Assembly: GCA_902594815.1 (NCBI GenBank)
Contig: CACJNL010000002.1
Location: 16,001-80,000 of the forward strand
Direction: 5' to 3'
Length of the DNA: 64,000 nucleotides
Origin: an uncultured Alphaproteobacteria bacterium
GTDB taxonomy: Bacteria > Pseudomonadota > Alphaproteobacteria > HIMB59 > GCA-002718135
Part shown: piece by piece, positions 26,512 to 34,522 of the stretch
How positions within the stretch are numbered: the stretch's first letter is position 1
Layout of the letters: the number at the start of each line of letters is the position of its first letter
Position numbers and translations under genes: made by a program
The notes under the pieces: generated by a model
What the model saw: only the letters and a program-made list of their open reading frames with translations
Database searches by the model: none
What the model was told of the DNA's origin: nothing

Positions 26512-27335
26512 TATAAACCATATCTAGACCACATTATCATTTCCTCTAGCCTATTAAATATATCATTATTATTTATAGAAGAAGAAAGTCGTTTTTGTAA
26601 AAAAGATTTTTTTTGATCAATAATTTTTATTTTTGCATTATTGCCATACTTTTCTCTAATTATTTGATTAATTGAGCCGATTCCATCAGCTAATCCTAAA
26701 TCTACTCCTTTTTTGCCAACCCAAAATAATCCTGAAAATATCTCATCTTCTGACGAACTCAATAATTTTGAACCTCTTCTTGATTTTACATATTCAATAA
26801 AATTTTCGTGTATTTGTTCTTGAATAGATTTAAGTCTATCAATATCTTCTTTTTTTTCTTCTTTAAAAGGGTCAAGAAAGCTTTTGCTTTTGCCAGATGT
26901 ATATACTCTTCTTTCTACGCCAATTTTTTTTATTAGATCTACAAATCCAAATCCTGGAGAAATTACTCCAATTGATCCGACAATTGAATTTAAGTCTAAA
27001 TAAATTTCATCTGCAGCACATGCTAACCAGTAACCTCCGGAAGCGGCAACATCCTCTACAAATGCATATACTTTTTTATTTTTTTCTTTGGCTAAATTAA
27101 TTATTTTTTCAGCAATTAATGAAGATTGTGTTGGCGATCCGCCTGGAGAATTAATAATCAATGCTACTGCGGGTGCTTTTTTATCTGAAAATAGTTTATC
27201 AACTAGTTTTTCTATACCAGCAATAGTCAGCCCCGAACGAGCTATACCAGCTTGCCCAATTACCCCAGTTAATCTTAAAGTTGGAATATTGATATCTTTA
27301 GAAAAAAATCTCTTAAACACAGGGCTTAATAACAA
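26511..27335 (-). CDS. sppA: S49 family signal peptide peptidase SppA/SohB-like
   Basis: Serine-lysine protease of the SppA36/SohB type, 274 residues, acting at the membrane on signal peptides or membrane proteins. It has INSPGGSPTQS (about 62-72), the nucleophile serine in VEDVAASGGYWLA, NSIVGSIGVISPGFGF, and the general-base lysine in the GKSKSFLDPFKEE stretch. It starts at TTG 27335; no ATG is present upstream in frame. No strong N-terminal membrane segment is seen, so it may be cytosolic or anchored through the small membrane protein downstream. Confidence 0.9.
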   Translation of the reverse strand: MLLSPVFKRFFSKDINIPTLRLTGVIGQAGIARSGLTIAGIEKLVDKLFSDKKAPAVALIINSPGGSPTQSSLIAEKIINLAKEKNKKVYAFVEDVAASGGYWLACAADEIYLDLNSIVGSIGVISPGFGFVDLIKKIGVERRVYTSGKSKSFLDPFKEEKKEDIDRLKSIQEQIHENFIEYVKSRRGSKLLSSSEDEIFSGLFWVGKKGVDLGLADGIGSINQIIREKYGNNAKIKIIDQKKSFLQKRLSSSINNNDIFNRLEEMIMWSRYGL

Positions 27336-27450
27336 AAGTTGATGTTCACTTAAAGGTTAAAAGTGTTCATTTGTTTGAATTTCATACAAAATTGTTTATC
27401 AGACGAACAAATTATCTACTAAATGAATATAAATAAACTATGTTAAACAT

Positions 27451-28479
27451 ATGGCTGAAATAATTCCTTTACATACTAAAGAAGAAAATTTTAATGAATG
27501 TATAAAAGAAATATCAGAATTATGTAAAGAAGATTTGCATTCAATTAATACATTAATTTTAGACAAGTTAGAGAGTTCAGTGCCATTAATTCATGAAATT
27601 GGTAAATATCTCATATTATCTGGAGGAAAAAGACTAAGACCTCTTCTGACAACATCATGTTATCATATTTTAAATAATAAGTCTTCTGATAACCTGAATC
27701 ATATTGGCTTAGCTGCAGCAGTTGAGTTTATTCATGCTGCTACTCTCCTTCACGATGATGTTGTAGACATGAGTAAAGACAGAAGAGGTAGACTGACAGC
27801 GAATGAAGTTTGGGGGAATAAAACAAGTGTATTAGTTGGAGATTTTCTTTTTAGTCGTTCATTTCAATTAATGACAAAATATGGAACAATAGAAACATTA
27901 AAAATTCTATCTGACACTAGTGTAATAATTTCTGAAGGGGAAGTGTTAGAAATAAGCAATGATAAAAATTTAGAGATGAATGAGGATACTTATTTTCAAG
28001 TAATTAATGGAAAAACAGCCTCTTTATTTAGTGCTGCTTGCCAAGTAGGTGGTTTGAGTGCAGGTGCTCAATCTAATCAAATTCAGGCATTGAAATCGTT
28101 TGGCACAAATTTTGGTATGGCTTTTCAATTAATTGATGACGCAATTGACTATTCCTCTAACCTCAAGGCAATGGGAAAAAATGTAGGTGATGATTTTAAA
28201 GAGGGCAAAATCACTTTACCTATAATTTTAGCCTATGGCAGATCAAATAGTAAAGAAAAAGATTTTTGGAAAGGGTGTTTTCAAAAAACAACAACGGAAA
28301 AGGGAAACTTTGAATCTGCCAAAGAATTAATAATTAAATACAATTGTTTAGAAGACACGATAACTAGAGCAAATCATTTTGCTGAAGTTGCAATTGATGC
28401 TTTAAGTGTATTTTCAGATAATGCATATAAAAACTCACTAATTAAATTAATTCAAACTAGCATTAAAAGAATAAATTAA
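27451..28479 (+). CDS. ispB: polyprenyl (octaprenyl-type) diphosphate synthase
   Basis: Trans-prenyltransferase making the ubiquinone side chain, 342 residues. The first aspartate-rich motif DDVVD is at 102-106, preceded by LSGGKRLRPLL. The second, QLIDDAIDYSS, lies near 224-233. The residues before the first motif (AATLLHDDVVD) fit long-chain synthases rather than GGPP synthase. Exact chain length is not predictable. The promoter should lie in the 115-base spacer shared with the divergent S49 peptidase. Confidence 0.93.
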   Translation: MAEIIPLHTKEENFNECIKEISELCKEDLHSINTLILDKLESSVPLIHEIGKYLILSGGKRLRPLLTTSCYHILNNKSSDNLNHIGLAAAVEFIHAATLLHDDVVDMSKDRRGRLTANEVWGNKTSVLVGDFLFSRSFQLMTKYGTIETLKILSDTSVIISEGEVLEISNDKNLEMNEDTYFQVINGKTASLFSAACQVGGLSAGAQSNQIQALKSFGTNFGMAFQLIDDAIDYSSNLKAMGKNVGDDFKEGKITLPIILAYGRSNSKEKDFWKGCFQKTTTEKGNFESAKELIIKYNCLEDTITRANHFAEVAIDALSVFSDNAYKNSLIKLIQTSIKRIN

Positions 28480-28481
28480 AT

Positions 28482-28865
28482 TTAATATTTTTCGTAGGAT
28501 TTAACCTCTACAATTTTAGAGCCAAATTTTTTATTAATTTCAAGTTTAATTTCAGATCTCTTATCATTTGTAAAATAGACAGATCTTGCAAGATCAATAA
28601 ATTTCTGATCAAAATTTTTATTTCTTTCACAATCACGTATGTCATCTTCTATAACCCATAATTTAGAATTAATGTCTATGAGAGAATCTAAGAATGGTTT
28701 AATTTGATCGCTATTTACATGATCATTTAATGTTTGCTGCAATAAAGATAATTCCTCTTTAACCAATAAAAGTTTTTCATTATCTTTAATATTTGTATTT
28801 TTAATATGTAATATAGAAATCTTATCTACTAATTCTCCCAGGGAGACTGGCGTATTAATAATCAT
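28482..28865 (-). CDS. DUF6165 family protein
   Basis: A 127-residue soluble protein matching DUF6165: N-terminal VSLGELVDKISILHIK, a central helical region, and LWVIEDDIRDCERNKNFDQKFIDLARSVYFTNDKRSEIK near the middle to end, closing with EVKSYEKY. The function of the family is not established. It is followed in reading direction by the convergent end of ispB. Its start overlaps by 4 bases the stop of the phosphomannose-isomerase-like cupin, suggesting a joint role in nucleotide sugars or glycans. Confidence 0.8.
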   Translation of the reverse strand: MIINTPVSLGELVDKISILHIKNTNIKDNEKLLLVKEELSLLQQTLNDHVNSDQIKPFLDSLIDINSKLWVIEDDIRDCERNKNFDQKFIDLARSVYFTNDKRSEIKLEINKKFGSKIVEVKSYEKY

Positions 28866-29209
28866 TGGATCCTTTTATATATATCTTCGTAGCGCTTGAT
28901 ATCATTTTCGTCTAATTTATCACCATACCACATCTCGATAACTATTAAATTAACTTTGCCCTTATTGGTAAGTCTGTGTTTTGAGCCTTTTGGTATGAAA
29001 ATATTATCATTTTCTTTGAGGTTGTAAGTTTTATCATCAATTATCACTTCAGCTGATCCACTTGCAATTAACCAATGCTCTGAACGATGTTCATGGCTTT
29101 GTAACGAAAGTTTACCTTCTGGATGAACAATAATTTTTTTAACCGTGTGTTTGGTACCTTCATCAATAATTTCGAAGGAACCCCATGGTTTATTTACAAC
29201 ACTTTTCAT
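28862..29209 (-). CDS. mannose-6-phosphate isomerase type II-like cupin
   Basis: A 115-residue stand-alone cupin equivalent to the C-terminal isomerase domain of bifunctional ManC/type II PMI proteins. It has KPWGSFEIIDEG, SLQSHEHRSEHWLIASGSAEV (metal histidines), FIPKGSKHRLTNKG and IEMWYGDKLDENDIKRYEDIY. It may interconvert mannose-6-phosphate and fructose-6-phosphate for GDP-sugar synthesis. The pairing with DUF6165 supports a glycan link. No guanylyltransferase is nearby. Confidence 0.88.
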   Translation of the reverse strand: MKSVVNKPWGSFEIIDEGTKHTVKKIIVHPEGKLSLQSHEHRSEHWLIASGSAEVIIDDKTYNLKENDNIFIPKGSKHRLTNKGKVNLIVIEMWYGDKLDENDIKRYEDIYKRIQ

Positions 29210-29247
29210 TACGAAATTGATATATATATTATATATACAAAATCAAA

Positions 29248-29895
29248 ATGGTAAAAATAGCCCCTTCAATTCTTTCTGCAAATCTAATGCACATGCATGA
29301 TGAAATTCAATCAATTGATAAAAATGGATCTGAGTATATTCACATTGATGTAATGGATGGTCATTATGTCGATAATTTAACATTTGGTGCAAATATGGTT
29401 AAATCTATACGTTCCATAACACAAAAAGTTTTAGATGTTCATTTGATGATTACACCCGTAAAAAAATATATTGATGAATATATTAAAGCTGGATCTGACA
29501 TTATAAGTTTTCATCCAGAAGCTGACAATAATAGCAAAGATATTATTCAGCAAATAAAGTCAGCTAACTTAAAAGCAGGCATCGCGGTACATCCAAGAGT
29601 CTCAATTAATGAAATTACAGAGTTTTTAGATTTAATTGATATCGTTATTGTAATGACTGTTGTTCCTGGATTTGGTGGACAAAAGTTTATGCATTCAGAA
29701 ATAAATAAAATAACTGAATTAGCTAATATTAGAAAAGAAAGAAATCTTAATTATGAAATTGAAGTGGACGGAGGTATAAATAGTGAAACAGCACTAATGT
29801 GCAAAGAGGCAAATGCTGATGTATTAGTTGCTGGTTCATACATATTTTCTGGAGGCAAAGAAAATTATAAAAAAAAGATAGACTCACTTAGATAA
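29248..29895 (+). CDS. rpe: ribulose-phosphate 3-epimerase
   Basis: TIM-barrel epimerase linking ribulose-5-phosphate and xylulose-5-phosphate in the pentose phosphate pathway. It has 215 residues. It has IAPSILSANL, HIDVMDGHYV, DVHLMI, HPEA, MTVVPGFGGQKF and VDGGIN, all in family order, with the catalytic aspartates in IDVMDG and EVDGGI. The stop overlaps the LysR start by one base. The short spacer to the divergent cupin is an alternating TA run (29229-29238 region), probably holding both promoters. Confidence 0.96.
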   Translation: MVKIAPSILSANLMHMHDEIQSIDKNGSEYIHIDVMDGHYVDNLTFGANMVKSIRSITQKVLDVHLMITPVKKYIDEYIKAGSDIISFHPEADNNSKDIIQQIKSANLKAGIAVHPRVSINEITEFLDLIDIVIVMTVVPGFGGQKFMHSEINKITELANIRKERNLNYEIEVDGGINSETALMCKEANADVLVAGSYIFSGGKENYKKKIDSLR

Positions 29896-30782
29896 TGGAT
29901 TGGGATAAATTAAAATCATTCTATGAAATAGCAATTTCAAAAAGTATCTCAAAAGCAAGTGCAAAATTAAACATTAGCCAATCTGCCCTTAGTAGACAAA
30001 TTCAAGATTTAGAGTATGATTTAAAAACACCACTATTCATACGTCATCAAAAAGGAGTAAGATTAACCGAGCAAGGGGAAAATTTATTCAATACGGTAAG
30101 TCAAATTAATAATTCAGTATCTAGTTTTGAAAAAAAATTGATTGATAAAAAAACTAAACCTGTTGGTAAATTCACCATAAGCACAACTGTTGGTTTTGGA
30201 TCTACTTGGCTTACACCAAGAATAACAAAATTTACTAATCAATTCCCTGATATGGAAGTTAGTATTATCATGTCTGATGAAGAGGTAGATTTATCTAGCA
30301 GAATAGCAGATGTTGCTGTTCGCGTTAAAAAACCCACCCAAGCAAATTTAATATTCAAAAAATTTGTTAACTTTCATAATCATATTTATGGCTCGTCTGA
30401 CTATTTGCAATCTGCAGGCATTCCAAGAAATATTAATGATCTAGATAAACACAGCTTAATTTGTTTTGGATCAGGATTGCCTTCTCCAATCTCTAACATC
30501 GATTGGATTTTAAAGTTAGGAAAAGATGGAATTAAAAGACGACCTAAATTTAGAGTCAATAGTATTTATGGAATGTCTTTAGCAGTTGAAAAAGGTGCAG
30601 GCTTAGCATCTCTTCCAGATTATATGGTTGCTGATAAACCACATTTGGTTCGAGTACTTCCTAATGTTGAGGGTCCATCCTATCAAACTTACTTTGTTTA
30701 TACGGAAGCATTCAAAAATGATCGTAGATTAGAGGTTTTTAGAGATTTTTTGTTTAATGAAGCTAAAGATTGGCATTATTAA
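29895..30782 (+). CDS. LysR family transcriptional regulator
   Basis: A 295-residue LysR-type activator/repressor. The winged helix-turn-helix (about 1-60) has SISKASAKLNISQSALSRQIQDLEYDLKTPLFIRH, and the effector-binding domain covers about 90-292. It resembles the GcvA/DsdC-like half of the family in its RIADVAVRVKKP stretch. It is co-directional with rpe (one-base overlap), so it lacks the usual divergent target gene. Its targets are unknown. The next downstream genes are a basic mini-protein and an AhpD-like protein. Confidence 0.92.
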   Translation: MDWDKLKSFYEIAISKSISKASAKLNISQSALSRQIQDLEYDLKTPLFIRHQKGVRLTEQGENLFNTVSQINNSVSSFEKKLIDKKTKPVGKFTISTTVGFGSTWLTPRITKFTNQFPDMEVSIIMSDEEVDLSSRIADVAVRVKKPTQANLIFKKFVNFHNHIYGSSDYLQSAGIPRNINDLDKHSLICFGSGLPSPISNIDWILKLGKDGIKRRPKFRVNSIYGMSLAVEKGAGLASLPDYMVADKPHLVRVLPNVEGPSYQTYFVYTEAFKNDRRLEVFRDFLFNEAKDWHY

Positions 30783-30824
30783 TCTTTGACTTACTATTAA
30801 GAATTTGTATAAACCTTCCTAATT

Positions 30825-30908
30825 ATGGGATATCCAAAAAAACACCGTGGTCGTCGCAAAAGAGGATCTAAATACAGACGTAATAAAAGACGACAAAAGA
30901 AGAAATAA
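30825..30908 (+). CDS. 27-residue highly basic protein, possibly ribosomal bTHX-like
   Basis: A 28-codon ORF starting MGYPKKHRGRRKRGSKYRRN and ending in a run of lysines. About two thirds of residues are Arg or Lys. It uses CGT, CGC and CGA arginine codons, where nearby genes prefer AGA, a bias seen in highly expressed genes. Length, MG start, KYR-x-K block and KKK end recall the 30S mini-protein bTHX, but the match by eye is weak. Other mini-ribosomal proteins or a nucleic-acid condenser are possible. No Shine-Dalgarno is obvious. It stands alone in the lysR-AhpD spacer. Confidence 0.6.
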   Translation: MGYPKKHRGRRKRGSKYRRNKRRQKKK

Positions 30909-30954
30909 CTACCTTTAATCTTTTCCTTTTCTAATTTATGATAGTTTCCAAACT

Positions 30955-30959
30955 AGGAG
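30955..30959 (+). promoter_or_regulatory. ribosome binding site deciding the start of the AhpD-like gene
   Basis: AGGAG five bases before the ATG at 30965. It is one of the few clear Shine-Dalgarno sequences in the window. It shows that translation begins here and not at the in-frame ATG 27 bases upstream, which lacks one. Confidence 0.75.
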
Positions 30960-30964
30960 ACTGT

Positions 30965-31357
30965 ATGACAATATTCAAAACTATAGACGAAAAAAAAGCT
31001 TCTGGAAAAGTTAAAAAAGTTTTTGATAATATTAAAAAAGAGAGAAAAATTAAAAATATTCCCAATTTTTGGAAAACTATTGCGAATGACCCTGAAACTT
31101 TAGAACGAACTTGGAATTCACTTAAGGAAGTAATGAAGAAGGGTGCATTAGACCCTCTTACTAAAGAAATGATTTATATTGCTGTTTCAATGACTAACAG
31201 TTGTGAGTATTGTATTCGTTCTCACACAGCCGCAGCTAGGAAAAAAGGGATGTCGGATAAAATGCTTAAAGAAATGATTGCAGTAGTCGGTATGGCAAAT
31301 GAAACAAATCGTTTGGTGGAGTCATATCAAGTTGAAGTTGACAATTTTCTAAAGTAG
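30965..31357 (+). CDS. carboxymuconolactone decarboxylase/AhpD-like protein
   Basis: A 130-residue alpha-helical protein of the AhpD/CMD superfamily. The thiol-active motif is C80-E-Y-C83 with H87 (NSCEYCIRSHTAA), as in peroxidase-linked AhpD proteins, where the CxxC pair carries electrons. It lacks features of true gamma-carboxymuconolactone decarboxylases. The peroxidase partner is not in the window. The start was chosen from the AGGAG site. It may respond to oxidative stress; this is a family-level guess. Confidence 0.85.
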   Translation: MTIFKTIDEKKASGKVKKVFDNIKKERKIKNIPNFWKTIANDPETLERTWNSLKEVMKKGALDPLTKEMIYIAVSMTNSCEYCIRSHTAAARKKGMSDKMLKEMIAVVGMANETNRLVESYQVEVDNFLK

Positions 31358-31403
31358 TATCTTAAAGCTTTAAATAATGTAAATTGGAATTATATAACTT
31401 GTA

Positions 31404-32408
31404 ATGTTTAAGTTTTTTACTAATCCAAAATGGTATGTCTGGGCATATGCTGGCTCAGTAGTAATTTTAACCTCAATTTGGGTGCAAGTTCAGATAGATG
31501 TAAAAATTAATGAATGGTTTGGTGAATTTTATGACATGATTCAAAAAGCATTAGGGACGCCAAATGCTGTGACCATGCAGGAGTATATGGGCGCACTTGC
31601 AAGCTTTGCCAAACTTGCAGCATTATCAATTATATTAGGTTTAGCTATTTCATTTTTGACATCACATTTTTTATTTCGTTGGAGAACGGCTATGGTTGAA
31701 TGGTACCATAGTGTTTATGACAAAGCCCGTACGATAGAAGGCGCAAGTCAAAGAGTGCAAGAGGATACAATAAAATTTAGTAGAATAATGGAAGGTCTTG
31801 GCACAAGTTTAATTGAGTCAGTATTAGTGTTAGTTGAATTTTTTCCTTTGCTAATGACTTTATCGATTGGAATTCCAATACTTTGGTTTGGTGATTGGCA
31901 ATATGGTCTTGTATCTGGAGCCTTTATTTGGGCAGTTGGTGGGACAATACTAATGATAGTGCTTGCTTGGCTTCTTCGCTTAGTAGGAATCGAATATGAT
32001 CTTCAGAAAAAAGAGGCTGCATATAGAAAAATTTTAGTCATCGCTGAAGATGATGGAGGGGTAAGACCTAAAACACTTGAAGAATTATTTGATGGTGTCA
32101 GACAAATTCATTTTAAAAGTTATTTGTACTATCTATATTTTAGCATTGGAAGATTGGCTTATCTTCAAGCAAATGTATTGGCAGCTTATATCTTTTTAGC
32201 TCCAGCCATAGTAGCAGGTGTAATGACATTAGGTGTCATGCAGCAAATAATTCGTGCTTTTGGAAGAGTTGAAGGATCATTGCAATATCTTTTTAGAGCT
32301 TGGCCAACCATAATTGAACTGGCTAGTGTATATAAGCGTCTAAGAGAATTTGAAAATAAAATTGAAATTAATATGCAGGAAGACAATTTAGAGTCACCAA
32401 CTGAATGA
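31404..32408 (+). CDS. sbmA: SbmA/BacA-like peptide transporter
   Basis: An inner-membrane protein of 334 residues resembling SbmA/BacA, which import proline-rich and other peptides using the proton gradient. It lacks an ATPase domain. Blocks: YDMIQKAL, FLTSHFLFRWRTAMVEWYH, IEGASQRVQEDTIKFSRIMEGLGTSLIESVLVLVEF, and LVGIEYDLQKKEAAYRKILVIAEDD. About six to seven membrane segments are visible. It is shorter than E. coli SbmA (about 400), mainly at the N-terminus. In rhizobia BacA also affects very-long-chain lipid A. It overlaps fxsA by 4 bases. Confidence 0.85.
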   Translation: MFKFFTNPKWYVWAYAGSVVILTSIWVQVQIDVKINEWFGEFYDMIQKALGTPNAVTMQEYMGALASFAKLAALSIILGLAISFLTSHFLFRWRTAMVEWYHSVYDKARTIEGASQRVQEDTIKFSRIMEGLGTSLIESVLVLVEFFPLLMTLSIGIPILWFGDWQYGLVSGAFIWAVGGTILMIVLAWLLRLVGIEYDLQKKEAAYRKILVIAEDDGGVRPKTLEELFDGVRQIHFKSYLYYLYFSIGRLAYLQANVLAAYIFLAPAIVAGVMTLGVMQQIIRAFGRVEGSLQYLFRAWPTIIELASVYKRLREFENKIEINMQEDNLESPTE

Positions 32409-32767
32409 TTTTTTTAATTTTTATTTTAATTCCAATAATTGAAATCAGCATTTTTATAACAATCGGGTCCAATATAGGAATACTCAATACGATAGCTATT
32501 ATTTTATTAACAGCCATTGTAGGTATTTTTTTAGTACGAAGAAGGGGCTTGAGTTTACTTTTTAGTGCACGACAAAATATGCATGATGGAGTAATGCCGA
32601 CTAATGAGATTAAAGGTGGTATTTTTTTGCTTATATCGGGATTACTTTTAATAACTCCAGGTTTTTTTACTGACTGTATCGGTTTTGCTATTTTTTTAAA
32701 ACCAGTTCAGGACTTTATTTCTCAACACGCTAAAAATTATTTTGTCTCAAGAACTAGAAGGTACTAA
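32405..32767 (+). CDS. fxsA: FxsA family membrane protein
   Basis: A 120-residue membrane protein of the FxsA family. It has two N-terminal hydrophobic segments (about 1-22, 25-43), a basic RRRGLSLL loop, the conserved GVMPTNEIKGGIFLLISGLLLITPGFFTDCIGF block with further hydrophobic segments, and a cytosolic tail. In E. coli, FxsA overproduction affects phage T7 exclusion by F factor; the native role is unknown. It is coupled to sbmA by a 4-base overlap. Its last 21 bases overlap the convergent DapA-family gene. Confidence 0.9.
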   Translation: MIFLIFILIPIIEISIFITIGSNIGILNTIAIILLTAIVGIFLVRRRGLSLLFSARQNMHDGVMPTNEIKGGIFLLISGLLLITPGFFTDCIGFAIFLKPVQDFISQHAKNYFVSRTRRY

Positions 32768-33679
32768 CGTATCTATTTGCCTTACTAAATCTAAAAGCGC
32801 AATAACATGTTTATTGTCTTCAGGATTTTTAATATTAACTAAAGGTGGCATTAATTTATTCCATTCAGGCATATTGTCTGCAACAGAATAGTAAGCTTTT
32901 AATAAACTCACCTGTTCATGCGACCCTAGAACATTTCTAATGTTTTCCATTAATGATTGAAGATCAGAAAAGTTTTCAATTGATTTTTCATCTTTGAAAT
33001 TATGAATTATGAAACTTAATAATTTAGCAGTAATATTAGCATCTCCAGTTATTGCACCTGCCCCGCCTCTTTTAGATGTATGTAAAGCCAAAGCTCCATT
33101 TCCACAAAAAACAGAAAAGTCATTGAAATACTTTATAGTTTTAAGCATGTTATCAAGATTTCCTGTTGAGTCTTTGAGGCCTACAACATTATTTGGATAA
33201 GTTTTGAGAAGAGTCTCAATTATATTAAAATTAATCGTAACTCCTGAATGCTGGGGTATATTATAAAGAAGAAATTTAAAATCATTATTACCAGTTTCCT
33301 CAATTACTCTTCTATAGTATTCAAGAACTCCATCATCTTTAACATTTTTAAAATAAAAAGGAGGTAAAAGTAGAGATGCTTTAACTCCAATATTTGAAGA
33401 AAACTTATTAAGTTCTATTGCTTCTCTTAAACTTGATGAACCTGTACCAGTAATCATGACTTTAGGATCAATTTTGTTATCAGTTAAAAATTTAATGCAC
33501 TCTATTTTTTCTTGAATAGAGAAACTGCTAGCTTCTCCATTTGTACCAAACAAAACTAAACCATCTAAGCCTTTTTTCATCAATGATTGGCAATGACGAA
33601 GATACAAATCTTTATTTACAGAGTAATCATGATTAATAGGTGTTATTGCAGCACAATAAACTCCAGATACTTTATGCAT
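32747..33679 (-). CDS. DapA-family aldolase/lyase (DHDPS/NAL superfamily)
   Basis: A class I lyase of 310 residues with the Schiff-base lysine K169 (VVGLKDSTGN) and the partner tyrosine Y139 (LLYNIPQHSG). The ketoacid-binding loop reads GTNGEASSFS (45-54), where true dihydrodipicolinate synthase usually has GTTGES. This, and the absence of lysine-pathway neighbours, suggest a sugar-acid or other keto-acid lyase rather than DapA. The substrate cannot be named. It is followed convergently by fxsA. Confidence 0.85.
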   Translation of the reverse strand: MHKVSGVYCAAITPINHDYSVNKDLYLRHCQSLMKKGLDGLVLFGTNGEASSFSIQEKIECIKFLTDNKIDPKVMITGTGSSSLREAIELNKFSSNIGVKASLLLPPFYFKNVKDDGVLEYYRRVIEETGNNDFKFLLYNIPQHSGVTINFNIIETLLKTYPNNVVGLKDSTGNLDNMLKTIKYFNDFSVFCGNGALALHTSKRGGAGAITGDANITAKLLSFIIHNFKDEKSIENFSDLQSLMENIRNVLGSHEQVSLLKAYYSVADNMPEWNKLMPPLVNIKNPEDNKHVIALLDLVRQIDTLVPSSS

Positions 33680-33736
33680 ATTTTTTTACCTTCACTATTT
33701 ATTTAATTATCAATATGTCCTTACAACAGCCTTACA

Positions 33737-34522
33737 TTAATATGCAAATAATAATAACAAAATACCTAACAAAAACCGGTAAATAATAAAAATATTGAAA
33801 TTAAATGTTTTTATAAATTTCATCAAAAAGATAATTGATAATAAAGCAGTGATAAATGCCACAATTGCAGCAGTAAATGATTGAGAGAGATTTACATCTA
33901 CGTAGTTCTCTCTAAAAACATTGAATAAAGAAAGTGTCATTGAGGCAAGAATGATTGGAATAGATAATATCATAGAAAAACGCGCTGCATTAAGTCTGTC
34001 ATATCCCAAAAACCGAGCTCCAGTTATTGTGACCCCAGTTCTACTCGCACCAGGTATAAAAGCCAGTACCTGGAATAATCCAACTAAAAGGGCCTCAAGG
34101 TATGTTATTTTTTTCCAACTCTTATTTTGTATTTTTATTCTATCAGCTAGATATAAAATAATTGCAAATAGTATACTTGAGAAAGCAATTAACTGAATGT
34201 TTCTAAAATAAATACTTACATAATCATAGATAAAGTATCCTATTAATATGGCTGGTAAAGTTGATAATATAATTTTAAAAATTATTTGATCTTCAATAAA
34301 TTTTAATTGGAAGACATTTGCTATTAAATAAAAAATATCTTTTCTCAAATAAAAAATCACTGCAAACAAAGTTCCAAAATGAACTGCAATATCTGTAAAT
34401 AAACCTTGATCTTCCCAATTGCTTAACTGACCAAATAAAACTAAATGACCAGATGAACTGATGGGTAGAAATTCAGTAATTCCTTGAATTACACCAATCA
34501 AAATATATTGTAATTCAAACAT
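33737..34522 (-). CDS. uppP: undecaprenyl-diphosphatase UppP/BacA
   Basis: Integral membrane phosphatase that recycles the undecaprenyl carrier for peptidoglycan and O-antigen synthesis. It has 261 residues with about eight hydrophobic segments. Signature: GVIQGITEFLPISSSGHLVLFGQL near the N-terminus and FIPGASRTGVTITGARFLGYDR near 160-185, with the catalytic glutamate/serine and arginine. The start overlaps the stop of sbcB by one base (TAATG). Confidence 0.95.
   Translation of the reverse strand: MFELQYILIGVIQGITEFLPISSSGHLVLFGQLSNWEDQGLFTDIAVHFGTLFAVIFYLRKDIFYLIANVFQLKFIEDQIIFKIILSTLPAILIGYFIYDYVSIYFRNIQLIAFSSILFAIILYLADRIKIQNKSWKKITYLEALLVGLFQVLAFIPGASRTGVTITGARFLGYDRLNAARFSMILSIPIILASMTLSLFNVFRENYVDVNLSQSFTAAIVAFITALLSIIFLMKFIKTFNFNIFIIYRFLLGILLLLFAY

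Noticed and set aside
29225-29238. alternating TA run as a microsatellite or regulatory repeat
   Set aside because: Short TA runs are expected in an AT-rich promoter spacer. There is no longer repeat structure.
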